Shown here: piece after piece, positions 1 to 7,405 of the stretch | Layout of the letters: every line of letters starts with the position of its first letter | Numbering within the stretch: position 1 is the first letter of the stretch | Assembly: GCA_964451375.1 (NCBI GenBank) | Contig: CAYVIN010000057.1 | Location: forward strand, 1-26,213 | Length of the DNA: 26,213 nucleotides | Origin: JAGXQV01 sp964451375 | GTDB lineage: Bacteria; Pseudomonadota; Gammaproteobacteria; Burkholderiales; Sulfuricellaceae | Reading direction: 5' to 3' | Notes under the pieces: generated by a model | Databases searched by the model: none | Seen by the model: only the letters and a program-made list of their open reading frames with translations | What the model was told of the DNA's origin: nothing | Made by a program: the position numbers and the translations under genes

Positions 1-24
1 GGACTTTCAGTCCGTAATTCAAAC

Positions 25-48
25 CCACCGGCTTGAGCCGGTGGTTGT
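25..48. terminator. Hairpin downstream of the Fic-like gene
   Basis: An 8-bp perfect stem (CCACCGGC at 25-32, GCCGGTGG at 37-44) with a TTGA loop is followed on the plus strand by TTGTTT and, read on the minus strand, by a short GTTTGAATT run. It lies directly after the stop codon of the minus-strand Fic-like gene, so it could terminate that transcript or work in both directions. A second small hairpin (GGACT at 1-5, AGTCC at 9-13) lies beside it. The two-hairpin layout also resembles the right end of IS200/IS605 elements; the rest of any such element would lie outside the window. Confidence 0.5.
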
Positions 49-534
49 TTAGTGTTTTGGTATCGCAACGGCTTCGGAGAAGCTGCGCGGCTTGATCCCC
101 AGTTCTCCCCGGTTCCAGCCATCCACCAGGCGCAACTGGCTTTCCACCGTCGCACCACCGCGCACGTCCTCCCAAAACGCGGTTTTGAACAGCGGATTCT
201 TGATGTCCACGGCAAGCGGGGTCAAGCCAAAATTCAGGCAAATCACGTCGGCGAGGATCAAAGCCTGCCGTCCGTTGCCGTCGGTGAAAGGCTGAATGGG
301 CAGGAATTCGAGAAAGAATTGCAGCGCATCCGCCCGTTGCAACGCCGCCTTGGCGGAAAGGCGTTCCAACAAGGCAGACAAATCCAGCTCGATGGTTCCC
401 GGCGCGGAAAACGCCGTGTAGTGCGACCATAGGACATGCCGCCGCCACACCTCATCGATTTTCCAGGCTAATCCTATGCAGGGTGGCTTTCCAAATAGAG
501 CGTATCGTAGCTGAGGTCTATCTCTCCCGGCCAT
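49..534 (-). CDS. Fic-like protein with degenerate catalytic motif
   Basis: The protein has 161 residues. A Fic core is recognisable about halfway along, at QPFTDGNGR, followed by a helix and a GLTPLAVD segment typical of the family. Active Fic enzymes transfer AMP or a related group using the His of HPFx(D/E)GNGRxxR. Here that His is Gln and the last Arg of the motif is Leu, so adenylylation activity is doubtful. The gene is shorter than most Fic proteins and lacks a clear N-terminal domain. The ATG used overlaps the upstream DUF2442 gene by 61 nt and has no obvious Shine-Dalgarno. Translation may therefore start further in, for example at a GTG near DEVW, or the gene may be a 5'-truncated remnant. 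Fold assignment is fairly sure; activity and start are not. Confidence 0.6.
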   Translation of the reverse strand: MAGRDRPQLRYALFGKPPCIGLAWKIDEVWRRHVLWSHYTAFSAPGTIELDLSALLERLSAKAALQRADALQFFLEFLPIQPFTDGNGRQALILADVICLNFGLTPLAVDIKNPLFKTAFWEDVRGGATVESQLRLVDGWNRGELGIKPRSFSEAVAIPKH

Positions 535-710
535 TCAACCGAACCGGCGACAACGCGCACCCCCATGAATGTGCTGCGTTCGCGCAAGCGCTTAAACACG
601 CCTTTGTCCAAGTAAGGTTTGGTATCGAAAACGCGCTGTTCGCCGTTGGTAAAGGTGAGCAGCAATTCATGGTTTTCTCGTGGCTGGGCTGTTGCAACAT
701 AGGGGTTCAT
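474..710 (-). CDS. DUF2442 domain protein
   Basis: A 78-residue protein with the DUF2442 pattern: an N-terminal beta hairpin ending in FTNGEQRVFD, a central helix KGVFKRLRE, and a C-terminal strand with a W-x-GEIDLSYDTLYLES block. The family has no established biochemical role and its genes often sit next to DUF4160 genes, as here. The start is well supported: AGGAG lies 6 nt before the ATG, whereas a longer in-frame reading would run back through the palindromic element upstream. The DUF4160 gene lies upstream on the same strand, now separated by that element. The 3' end overlaps the Fic-like reading frame. A role as one half of a small two-gene module with DUF4160 is inference. Confidence 0.75.
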   Translation of the reverse strand: MNPYVATAQPRENHELLLTFTNGEQRVFDTKPYLDKGVFKRLRERSTFMGVRVVAGSVEWPGEIDLSYDTLYLESHPA

Positions 711-719
711 GTCGTCTCC

Positions 720-886
720 TAGCTCGGACAATTTATAAATTCGCGCGATGATCGCGCGAGTATTTTGTTTTCCAGGGGAATTTTGTGAAGGAGCGGTGTA
801 GTGATTCATACACCCGACGGAACAAAATTTCCCTGGGAAACAAAAGACCAGCGAGGGCGTGCGCAATTTATGAATTATCCGGGCTA
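720..886. mobile_element. 167-bp palindromic MITE-like element
   Basis: The two ends are imperfect inverted repeats over roughly 65 nt. The left arm starts TAGCTCGGACAATTTATAAA and the right arm, read in reverse, starts TAGCCCGGATAATTCATAAA. The arms also share TTTTGTTTCCCAGGG-like segments at about 774 and 830. There is no coding capacity. The ends suggest a TA target-site duplication (720-721 and 885-886), as for IS630/Tc1-like elements, but two bases is weak evidence. The right end supplies the TAG stop codon of the DUF4160 gene, and the left end abuts the AGGAG ribosome site of the DUF2442 gene. It therefore sits exactly between two genes normally found close together. Confidence 0.7.
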
Positions 887-1153
887 ACGCAACGGGTCAA
901 TGCGGAAAGGTTCTTCGCCTTTGACGGCCAAGCCCCAATCGGTGAGCAGGTCTTCCTTGTGAATCAGCATCCACGCCTGAATTAACTTCTCTTTGTTGGG
1001 CGGCATGTTGCCTGAGATACGTTCGCCTGTTTCGATCAGGTAAACGGCTTGCTGATTTTGGAATTCTGCATGAATGTGCGGCGCGTGGTGTTGCTTGTCA
1101 TCGTAGAAATACATGCGAATGAGGATACCGAAAAACATGCTGATAGTTGGCAT
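884..1153 (-). CDS. DUF4160 domain protein
   Basis: An 89-residue protein with the DUF4160 signature: MPTISMFFGI at the start, a MYFYDDKQHHAPHIHAEF block rich in histidines (residues 14-31), and a helix ending in a WMLIHKEDLLTDW-type motif. The biochemical role of the family is not established. The HHAPHIHA cluster could bind metal, which is inference. The start is supported by GGAG 8 nt upstream; a longer reading to 1288 has no support. TACAAT at 1183-1188 on this strand is a reasonable -10 hexamer about 30 nt before the start, with no good -35. The stop codon lies inside the end of the adjoining palindromic element, so the original C-terminus may have been slightly different. Confidence 0.75.
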   Translation of the reverse strand: MPTISMFFGILIRMYFYDDKQHHAPHIHAEFQNQQAVYLIETGERISGNMPPNKEKLIQAWMLIHKEDLLTDWGLAVKGEEPFRIDPLR

Positions 1154-1208
1154 GGAAAAACTCCGCGATGAATGACGATGCAATTGTAACGAACATTCGC
1201 AAGTAGTC

Positions 1209-1290
1209 GTAGGATGGACACGGATTTGGGTGTCCGTGCGGTAGGTTCGTGGGGCATTTCCGCGTGGGCACGATAGGTCCGTGCCCACCC
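1209..1290. repeat. Extragenic hairpin-rich repeat
   Basis: Two imperfect hairpins lie side by side between convergently spaced genes. GGACAC (1216-1221) pairs with GTGTCC (1230-1235), and GTGGGCACG (1264-1272) pairs perfectly with CGTGCCCAC (1280-1288) across a 7-nt loop. The GTAGGATGG/GTGGGCACG wording is typical of short dispersed extragenic repeats in proteobacteria. No gene or promoter is evident here. Confidence 0.45.
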
Positions 1291-1321
1291 TTCTCGGCTC
1301 GGCTTACGCGGGTTGCGATCA

Positions 1322-1945
1322 TTAGCCAGGTCTATCCATGCCGGGAGAAATTTTCTTTTGCTTTTGTCTACAGTGATCTACAAAAGCGTCAATTGCCGGC
1401 CATGCTCCGCTTTCGATATTGGCGCGAAATTTTTCTGCAATCGTATCCCCCTCGCTTTGCTCTACGAGGTAGCTAAATTCAGACTCTATGATTTCTCTTT
1501 CCGCGACATTGTAGTGCCAACCAAGAAGGGCAGTTTCCAACTGGTTCAAATGGTTTACAACTAACCAGCGCAGTTCGTTCGCCTGTTCAGCGTCCAATAA
1601 AATATGGCCGCCATCAGCCTTAGGGTGCGATGGAAAAATCTTTCTTAATGTCGAAGGGAATTGTTGGTCAACGTAAAACGGCTCTCTTCTGAGTACGCGC
1701 TTTGTATTCTCAATATCCAATGCATTCACCAGGCGTAGCGCCTTTGCCAAGCGCTCCGTTTGATGTTCAACCCATTGAGCCCCGAGATTTATTGCCAGTT
1801 CTCTTCGTGACCGTGCGTGATCCGCCCGAATTTGTCGCCATGCTAGAGCGACGCTCAAACATAGGATTGCGGTGAAAAAAGCCAGAGCCCATGTTGCATA
1901 GGCAGTCGATATTTCGGCGTTTGTCCAAATTCCTTCTATAGGCAT
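1322..1945 (-). CDS. Single-pass membrane protein of unknown function (DUF4760-like)
   Basis: A 207-residue protein. One hydrophobic segment near the N-terminus (about residues 12-37, ATWALAFFTAILCLSVALAW) is followed by a soluble, largely helical, charged domain. The layout of one N-terminal membrane segment, a QIRADHARSRRELAINL linker and a helical cytoplasmic domain with a Trp-rich NELRWLVVNHLNQLE segment resembles DUF4760-type proteins of unknown function. The call rests on layout, not on a decisive motif. The ATG at 1945 is chosen because GGAG lies 9 nt upstream. An in-frame GTG at 1972 would add nine residues but has no ribosome site. Base composition is more AT-rich than in the operons to the right, which suggests acquisition with the neighbouring accessory genes. 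Confidence 0.55.
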   Translation of the reverse strand: MPIEGIWTNAEISTAYATWALAFFTAILCLSVALAWRQIRADHARSRRELAINLGAQWVEHQTERLAKALRLVNALDIENTKRVLRREPFYVDQQFPSTLRKIFPSHPKADGGHILLDAEQANELRWLVVNHLNQLETALLGWHYNVAEREIIESEFSYLVEQSEGDTIAEKFRANIESGAWPAIDAFVDHCRQKQKKISPGMDRPG

Positions 1946-2057
1946 GGTTAACATCTCCAAGAAATTAAGCACTTAAGTTGAAGTTCCGCAAAGATCGAAC
2001 TATTGGGGAAATTCCGCCCATTCGGAAACGCTGGCGTTCCCGCTACCCCCACCCCGC

Positions 2058-4472
2058 CTACACCGGCAAATTCACCCGCCGGGCGATGCTGATGGCATTG
2101 CCGTATTTGTCGGTGCCGCTGATGTCGAGGTAATCCGGGTTGACGCCGGGGGTGCCGTAGGTCGTGATTAATATCTGCCCGCTGCCGTCGATACTCACGG
2201 TGCCTACCGTACCGCCGAAACGCGACACCACGCTGAGCGTCGCCCCGGCAAAGCTCTTGTCACCGGAGAGGATCAGGTTGTTATAACCCGTGGTCTTCGC
2301 ATTCGGCACCGTCCCCACCCACGTCACCGAACTCGGCGCCACCGTCCCCAGTTCTATCGTCCCGCTGCCCGCGTTGCTGACGTTCCCCGCCGCGTCCTTG
2401 GTCCACACGTAGAGGGTCTTCACCCCGTCGCCGCTGCTGACGGTCGCGGTGGTCGGCCTGGCGCCCACCCAGCCGCCGGCTCCGGGGGCGGGTGTGGTGC
2501 TGCTCTCGGCAACATACCAGCCGGTGACGCCGACGTTGTCGGTGTCGTTGGCGATTGTGAGGTTGACGGCGGTGGAGTCAGTGTATCCGGCAGTACCCGT
2601 GCCGTTGCCAGCGTCGCCGTCAGCGATGGCAAGGGTCGGGGTGGCGGGCAAGGTGGCATCGGCAGCGGCGCCGGTGGTCACCGCCACCGAACTCACCGCT
2701 GTCTGGGTGTTGTTGGCGCTGTCCTTGGCGACAAAATAAATCTTGTAGGCGGTCGAGGCGGTGAGCCCGGTAATGCTGAAATCCTTTGAGGTCGCCGCCG
2801 TCATCGCGGCGGTGGCGAGCGCCTGGACGATGTAATAGCCGCTGCCGGCCTCGTTGATGGTGGCGGGCGGGGTGGTGTCGGTGGGTGGCGGGGTGTAAAC
2901 GTATACCGGCTCGCTGACCGTGGTGATGACGAAGTCCGCGCTGCGCGCGCCGATGGTCAGCGTCACGGTCTTCGCCGTCGAATAGGCGCTGGCGGAAGTC
3001 CCGCGCACCTGCACACTCTGCCCGGCGCGCAGTGTGCCTGCCGCGCTGCTCCAGGCGCCGCCGTCCAGGGCATATTCGCCGCCGCTGACGCTGATCGGCG
3101 CCTTGCTGGTGAAGCCCGAGACGGTAACGCTGTTGGAGGTGTACTGGGTGGCGAAATTGCCGTTGCTCACCGGGGTGAAGGTGAACGCCGCCGGGTTGGC
3201 CGGGTCGGTCTTGACGGCGAGCAGCGGCGATTTGAGGGCGGTGCGGTCGCTGGCTTCGGCGACGGTGCCCAGCCAATAATCGGTGGCGGCGCTGAGGTCG
3301 GCGAAAGCGCCCTTGGCATTGCGGGCGGCTTCGCTTTTTTCCGCAGCATCGCTGTAAAGCACAAATTGCAGGTTGCGCGCCGTGGCCGTGCTGCTCAAGC
3401 CGCTGGCGGCGCTCAAGGTGCCGTCGTCCTTGGCGAGCATCTTGGGGGTGGGCAACTGGGCATAGGCGGTGAGCTTTTGGGTATAGGCCACCCCGCCGAC
3501 GAGCTTTTGCACAGTCAGCACCACCGGCTGACCAATTAACGCATCGAAATCCACGGCGCTTTTCAATTTCGCGGTGAGGTTGCCGTCAGCGGTGCGGGTA
3601 AGGTCGAAGAAGGCCAGGATGCTGGAACCACCCAGGGTGATGTCCTGCACCTCGACATTGGCCCCGGCGGCAAGGTCGAGGGTGAACGGGTCGGGCTGGG
3701 TGTCGCCGGAAGTGGGGATGGCGAGAACGGTATCCTTGGTGAAGTCTTTTGCCGTCTGCGCGGTGAGCAGGAGTTTCTGGCTGAGCGGTGCAGCGCCGCT
3801 TTTGAAGGATTTGGCGGCGCGTAATTCCAGGGGCTGCCCGGCCATGCCATCGAAGTCTAGCCCTTGCAAGCTGGCGCGGGTGTCGCCGCCGCGCTGGGTG
3901 GCGAGCGTGAATAGCGATTTCACCGAACTGCTCTGTTTGGCGGAAACCAGCAGCAGGTCGTCGAGGGAGAGATTCACCGCGCCGGGGATGGTGAAGTCCA
4001 GCGCATCGGGCGCGGTGCTGCCATCGCTGATGGCGATGAGCTTCACGTCCTGCGACAAGTCCCTGGCGGCGACGATCTTGAGCAGCAGCGATTCCTCGGT
4101 TTCACCAGCGAAACCATTGGACTTGACCACTTTGAGCGGCAGCGTCTGGCCGACGTAGGCGCTGAAATCTAGCTTGGGCAGGAAACGCGCGGTGACGCCC
4201 TCCTTGCTGGGTTGCAGATCGAATGAGGTAAGCAGGCTGGATTCGCCGTCCTTGCCCAGCAGGCGGATGTCCTGGACGATTTCGCCGGCAGCCAGCGGGA
4301 TGTCGAAAGCCAGTTCGTCGGGGTGGGCCTGGTCGCCCAGCGGCGCGAACTGGAGGGCGAGCGGCGGGGTGGCTTTGGCGTGGTGAAGCGGGGTCATCGA
4401 AAGCAGGGCTGCGGCGGTGAGGGTGGCAAGCAATTTGCGGTTTGGGGTGCAGTGTTGGCTATGGCTGTTCAA
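2058..4472 (-). CDS. Large secreted protein with N-terminal internal repeats and Ig/FN3-like C-terminal modules
   Basis: An 804-residue protein with a Sec signal peptide (basic NRK at 11-13, hydrophobic 14-26, likely cleavage after AKA at 34). Three diverged repeats of about 90 residues follow, at roughly 44-135, 146-238 and 251-336. Each has the plan PDxLxFDIPLAAG, QDIxLxG, DLxxxxDGxxTAxL, LDFxAxxGQPLxLxV. Residues 345-520 are beta-rich. A TPPPTDTTPP linker at 527-536 leads into FN3/Ig-like modules, with TGLTASTAYKIYFVAKDSANN and DGVKTLYVWTKDAAGN typical of bacterial surface proteins. There is no LPXTG, autotransporter barrel or enzyme motif. The start codon is TTG, with GGGAG 8 nt upstream. 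It is probably surface-exposed or extracellular and perhaps adhesive; function is not established. Confidence 0.75.
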   Translation of the reverse strand: MNSHSQHCTPNRKLLATLTAAALLSMTPLHHAKATPPLALQFAPLGDQAHPDELAFDIPLAAGEIVQDIRLLGKDGESSLLTSFDLQPSKEGVTARFLPKLDFSAYVGQTLPLKVVKSNGFAGETEESLLLKIVAARDLSQDVKLIAISDGSTAPDALDFTIPGAVNLSLDDLLLVSAKQSSSVKSLFTLATQRGGDTRASLQGLDFDGMAGQPLELRAAKSFKSGAAPLSQKLLLTAQTAKDFTKDTVLAIPTSGDTQPDPFTLDLAAGANVEVQDITLGGSSILAFFDLTRTADGNLTAKLKSAVDFDALIGQPVVLTVQKLVGGVAYTQKLTAYAQLPTPKMLAKDDGTLSAASGLSSTATARNLQFVLYSDAAEKSEAARNAKGAFADLSAATDYWLGTVAEASDRTALKSPLLAVKTDPANPAAFTFTPVSNGNFATQYTSNSVTVSGFTSKAPISVSGGEYALDGGAWSSAAGTLRAGQSVQVRGTSASAYSTAKTVTLTIGARSADFVITTVSEPVYVYTPPPTDTTPPATINEAGSGYYIVQALATAAMTAATSKDFSITGLTASTAYKIYFVAKDSANNTQTAVSSVAVTTGAAADATLPATPTLAIADGDAGNGTGTAGYTDSTAVNLTIANDTDNVGVTGWYVAESSTTPAPGAGGWVGARPTTATVSSGDGVKTLYVWTKDAAGNVSNAGSGTIELGTVAPSSVTWVGTVPNAKTTGYNNLILSGDKSFAGATLSVVSRFGGTVGTVSIDGSGQILITTYGTPGVNPDYLDISGTDKYGNAISIARRVNLPV

Positions 4473-4532
4473 GTGGATGGCTCCCGATGATCCTGTTTTT
4501 AATTTTGGAGTCGCACGGCGATGGCGGCGAAT

Positions 4533-4594
4533 TGGCTTATATAGCCGAAAGTGGATAATCGCGCATTAGCTGTAAGCGTATAAAGCGATACAGC
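4533..4594. promoter_or_regulatory. Divergent regulatory region with candidate operators
   Basis: Between the secreted-protein gene and the XRE regulator lie two inverted repeats: GGCT-TATAT-AGCC (4534-4546) and GCTGTA (4569-4574) with TACAGC (4589-4594) separated by 14 nt. Paired dyads in a divergent promoter next to an XRE gene are the expected place for autoregulation and control of the neighbour. Binding itself is inferred. Confidence 0.4.
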
Positions 4595-4619
4595 CGCCAG
4601 CTATAGAATCGCCGGCACC

Positions 4620-4964
4620 ATGGAAAAACGCATCAGGCAGGCGAGAATCGAAGCGGGATTGAGCCAGGCGGAGTTGTCGCGGCGGATGTATGTCACCCAG
4701 CCGACGGTTTCCGATTGGGAATCGGGCCGCAAAGCGCCGCACGTCAAGAATCTTGCCCGTCTGGCCTTGCTGTTGGGGGTGAGTTTCGAGTGGCTATCCA
4801 CCGGGCGCGGCGAGATGCGCACCGCTGCGCTGGCAGCAGCGGAACCCGGCGGGCCGGGCTGGTTGCTGCCCGACGACGAGCGCGACCTGCTTGCCTGCTA
4901 CGCCAGCCTCAAACCGCCGCAACGCGATGCGTTGCGCGCCTTTCTCCATACGCTCGCGGGGTAA
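4620..4964 (+). CDS. XRE-family transcriptional regulator
   Basis: A 114-residue protein with a classic Cro/CI-type helix-turn-helix at about residues 3-62: IRQARIEAGLSQAELSRRM, TQPTVSDWESGRKAPHVKNLARLALLLGVSFEWL. The Q-T-V-S-W-E-G-R-P pattern is diagnostic. The C-terminal 50 residues hold a short helical region ending KPPQRDALRAFLHTLAG, perhaps for dimerisation. It diverges from the large secreted-protein gene, with two small dyads between them, so it probably regulates itself and possibly that gene. The ribosome site is weak (GCCGGCACC before the ATG). The stop codon overlaps the start of a small downstream frame (TAATG). Confidence 0.85.
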   Translation: MEKRIRQARIEAGLSQAELSRRMYVTQPTVSDWESGRKAPHVKNLARLALLLGVSFEWLSTGRGEMRTAALAAAEPGGPGWLLPDDERDLLACYASLKPPQRDALRAFLHTLAG

Positions 4965-5140
4965 TGTCCTTGCCGCTGGGGCGACCGCTCATGCCGGGCC
5001 TGATGGACATGCATTGCGACGTACGCGCCGGTGAGCCACGCGATGCGTTTCCTGCACTCTGCGGAAGTGGTTTCCTATATCGCCGCCGCGCAGGAAGTCC
5101 CCTTGGGGGGCAAAGAGCAGGTTTGATTTGGAAATGGTAA
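4964..5140 (+). CDS. Possible small coupled ORF, 58 aa
   Basis: A 58-codon frame whose ATG overlaps the stop of the XRE gene (TAATG), the arrangement seen in translationally coupled pairs. The product is rich in Gly, Arg and Leu with two Cys, and I recognise no family. A second frame within the same stretch encodes MRFLHSAEVVSYIAAAQEV and ends at a TGA before 5130, so the coding frame is not certain and a frameshifted remnant is possible. The only support is the coupling and the lack of any other explanation for this 210-nt gap. Confidence 0.3.
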   Translation: MSLPLGRPLMPGLMDMHCDVRAGEPRDAFPALCGSGFLYRRRAGSPLGGQRAGLIWKW

Positions 5141-5174
5141 CTCGCCCTTAGGCAGTTACTGGAAATGAAGGGAA

Positions 5175-6347
5175 TTACATCCCGGCAGAAAGCTTCAGCC
5201 CTTGCCGGTATTGTTCGATGGCGGCTTCCGGGCGGCCCATTTTTTCAAACAGGTGCGCCAGGGCAAGGTGGGTTTCGGCGCGGCGTTCCATGCTGAGGCT
5301 GGCTTCCAGGTAGCTTTGCGCCTTGCCCCATAGCTCGCGCTGGGCGCACAAACGACCCAGGGTGAGCAGCAGGGCGGCGTCCTGCGGGTGTTGTTGCACC
5401 CAATTTTCGGCGCGTTCGATCTGTTTCAGCACGTCCCCCTGGCATTCCGCGTAGAGCAGCATCAGTTCGCTGTCCCAGTTTTTCTCCAGGCTGTTCGTGA
5501 CGATTTCCATGGCGTTCTGGCAATCGCCGAAAAGCAGGAACTGGCGCGCGGCGGCCAGTGCAATCTTGTTGTCGGCGCGGTCAGCGGCGGGCACCTTGCG
5601 CCAGTATTCCTTGAGCGCGGCGATATCCGGCATGGCGTTGCAGAGGTTTTCGCGATGCGCGTTGATCTTGAGCTGGGCGGCGTAGGTGGGGTCGATGGAC
5701 TCTTTTTTCTCCAGCTTGGCGATCAGTTCCAGCACCTTGTCCCAGTTTTTCGCCTGTTGCCAGGCTTTTAATTCCAGACGCAGCGCGCCGGTCAGGCGGG
5801 CATGGCCTTGGAGACGTTTCAGTACCGCCAGGGCTTCCTGAGTGTGGCGCTGGTCAAGCAGTAGTTCGGCTTCGGTCATGAGACGTGCGGCGGATTGCTC
5901 GGGGGCGAGCCGTTCGGCCTGCATCAAATAGCCGTCGCGTTTGTTGAAGTCCTTCATTTTGTGGGCGGCGCGGGCCGCCAGGAGCGCGCCCACGGCGGCG
6001 AACTGGGGCGCTTCGAGCGCCGTTGCGGCAAGTTTTTCGGCCTTGCCGTAACGCCCTTCGTGGAAGGCCAGCAAGGCCTCGGTCATGGCGGCGCGCGCCC
6101 GTTCCGAGTGGCGTTCGGTGCGGAAGGCGCGCACGTAGGAGGGCAGGTTGAGGGTATGGAAAACCAGGCGCACCAGCCCGTAACTGGCGGCGAGCAGCAC
6201 CAGCAGGAGGGTGATCAGCAGGTTGAGCGACAACTCCATACGCCACGGCGGATAAACCAGCAGCGCATAGCCGGCGTTATGGTGCGCCGCGAGGGTGAGC
6301 GCCACGGCCAGCCCGCATATCGCGAGTATCCAGAACAGGTTCTTCAC
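5175..6347 (-). CDS. hemY: HemY-like TPR membrane protein
   Basis: A 390-residue protein. Two N-terminal membrane segments (about 4-22 and 40-62) frame the YALLVYPPWRMELSLN segment typical of the HemY N-terminal domain. The rest is a tetratricopeptide-like helical array, for example HEGRYGKAEKLAATAL near 96 and HLALAHLFEKMGRPEAAIEQYRQGL at the C-terminus. Proteobacterial HemY is encoded at the end of hemCDX operons and is associated with late tetrapyrrole synthesis. It is not the Bacillus protoporphyrinogen oxidase of the same name, and its molecular task is unresolved. The start is GTG, overlapping the hemX stop as GTGA, which indicates translational coupling. No convincing terminator follows. 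Confidence 0.9.
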   Translation of the reverse strand: MKNLFWILAICGLAVALTLAAHHNAGYALLVYPPWRMELSLNLLITLLLVLLAASYGLVRLVFHTLNLPSYVRAFRTERHSERARAAMTEALLAFHEGRYGKAEKLAATALEAPQFAAVGALLAARAAHKMKDFNKRDGYLMQAERLAPEQSAARLMTEAELLLDQRHTQEALAVLKRLQGHARLTGALRLELKAWQQAKNWDKVLELIAKLEKKESIDPTYAAQLKINAHRENLCNAMPDIAALKEYWRKVPAADRADNKIALAAARQFLLFGDCQNAMEIVTNSLEKNWDSELMLLYAECQGDVLKQIERAENWVQQHPQDAALLLTLGRLCAQRELWGKAQSYLEASLSMERRAETHLALAHLFEKMGRPEAAIEQYRQGLKLSAGM

Positions 6348-7405
6348 CGGGCAGCCTTGTCGCGCGTCACTTTGAACGTGCGCGCCGCATTGAGACTGGT
6401 GGAAATATCCGGCAGGTCAATGGCGACGGTGCTGGCCGACAACTGTTTGAGTGTCCCCAGGGCGGTTTTGCCGGCCTTGGTTTTAATGTCGAAATAACGG
6501 CGTAGCCATTCTTCCGCTGTTTTGATGTCGGATTTGAAGCCATTTTCGTCGTGGCGCAGTACCGCAAGACGCGCCGAAAGCAGACGCAGCTTGAGGTTTT
6601 CGCGCAGGAAATAGGCCTGGCTGGGCGGCAGCAGCGGGGCCTGGGGATTTTCCATGTTCTGGATACGCACCAGTTGCTTCAGGTCATTCCAGATTTCGCG
6701 ACCCAGCTTGGTCCACGGATTGTCCTCGGGGCGCACCTTGGCGGGCTGGCGGTCTTCGGGAATTTCTTCGCTGACCAGCAGGGGCAGATCGTCGAGCGCA
6801 ACCACCAGTCCGTCGAGCTTGAGGGTGTAGCCCGCCACATCGACCAGCGGCAGCGCCTGCAAACGCTGGATATCCTGGGTGATGGCCTTGCGCAGGCCGA
6901 TGAATTGCGGTTTGTCATGGCGTTGCAAGCGGCTGTCGGCGGTTTGCAGGGCGACCAGCGCGGCCTTGGCGTCGCCCGCCAGTTGCAGTTGCTGGCTGGC
7001 GGTGAGGAGGATTTGCTCGATTTCGGTGAGCACCCATTCGTCGCGATTGCGCGACAGTTCCTGATACATGGCTTCCAGTGCGACCTGCTGGCTTTGCGAT
7101 TCGGCGAGTTTTTGCTCCAGCAGGCCGACCTTGACCAGGGTCTGTTTCATGTCTTCGCGGGCCTGCGCTGAACTGAGCGCGCTTTCCTTGTTGCGCGCCT
7201 CGAATTCGCCGAGTTTCTTTCCCACCGTTTGTTCCAGAACGCCAAGTTGCTGGCGGGTGTCGAACCATTGCCAGCCAATCAGCAGCAACGCCACGAGCGC
7301 CGTCGCCAGCGCCGGTTCGACGCGCCGCCAGGGGGCGGAACGCTCGGGTTGGGGCGTTTCGGGTTGGGGGTTCGCCGGGGTTTCCGGGGAAATTTCGTTG
7401 TTCAT
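6344..7405 (-). CDS. hemX: HemX, membrane-anchored uroporphyrinogen-III C-methyltransferase-like protein
   Basis: A 353-residue protein with a Pro-rich cytoplasmic N-terminus (residues 1-24), one membrane segment (about 30-47) and a periplasmic coiled coil (about 48-110, rich in Glu, Gln and Lys). The conserved HemX domain follows, with WVLTEIEQILLTASQQLQLAGD and a long helical C-terminal half containing WTKLGREIWNDLKQLVRI. Despite the traditional name it lacks the SAM-binding methyltransferase fold and probably has a structural or regulatory role in haem synthesis. Its ATG overlaps the hemD stop (ATGA), and its own stop overlaps hemY, so hemC-D-X-Y form one tightly packed unit. Confidence 0.92.
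   Translation of the reverse strand: MNNEISPETPANPQPETPQPERSAPWRRVEPALATALVALLLIGWQWFDTRQQLGVLEQTVGKKLGEFEARNKESALSSAQAREDMKQTLVKVGLLEQKLAESQSQQVALEAMYQELSRNRDEWVLTEIEQILLTASQQLQLAGDAKAALVALQTADSRLQRHDKPQFIGLRKAITQDIQRLQALPLVDVAGYTLKLDGLVVALDDLPLLVSEEIPEDRQPAKVRPEDNPWTKLGREIWNDLKQLVRIQNMENPQAPLLPPSQAYFLRENLKLRLLSARLAVLRHDENGFKSDIKTAEEWLRRYFDIKTKAGKTALGTLKQLSASTVAIDLPDISTSLNAARTFKVTRDKAAR

Noticed and set aside
49..1153. DUF4160-DUF2442-Fic as a defined toxin-antitoxin system
   Set aside because: The genes are adjacent and small, but the Fic motif is degenerate and no toxin activity is established for the DUF families, so I did not annotate it as such.
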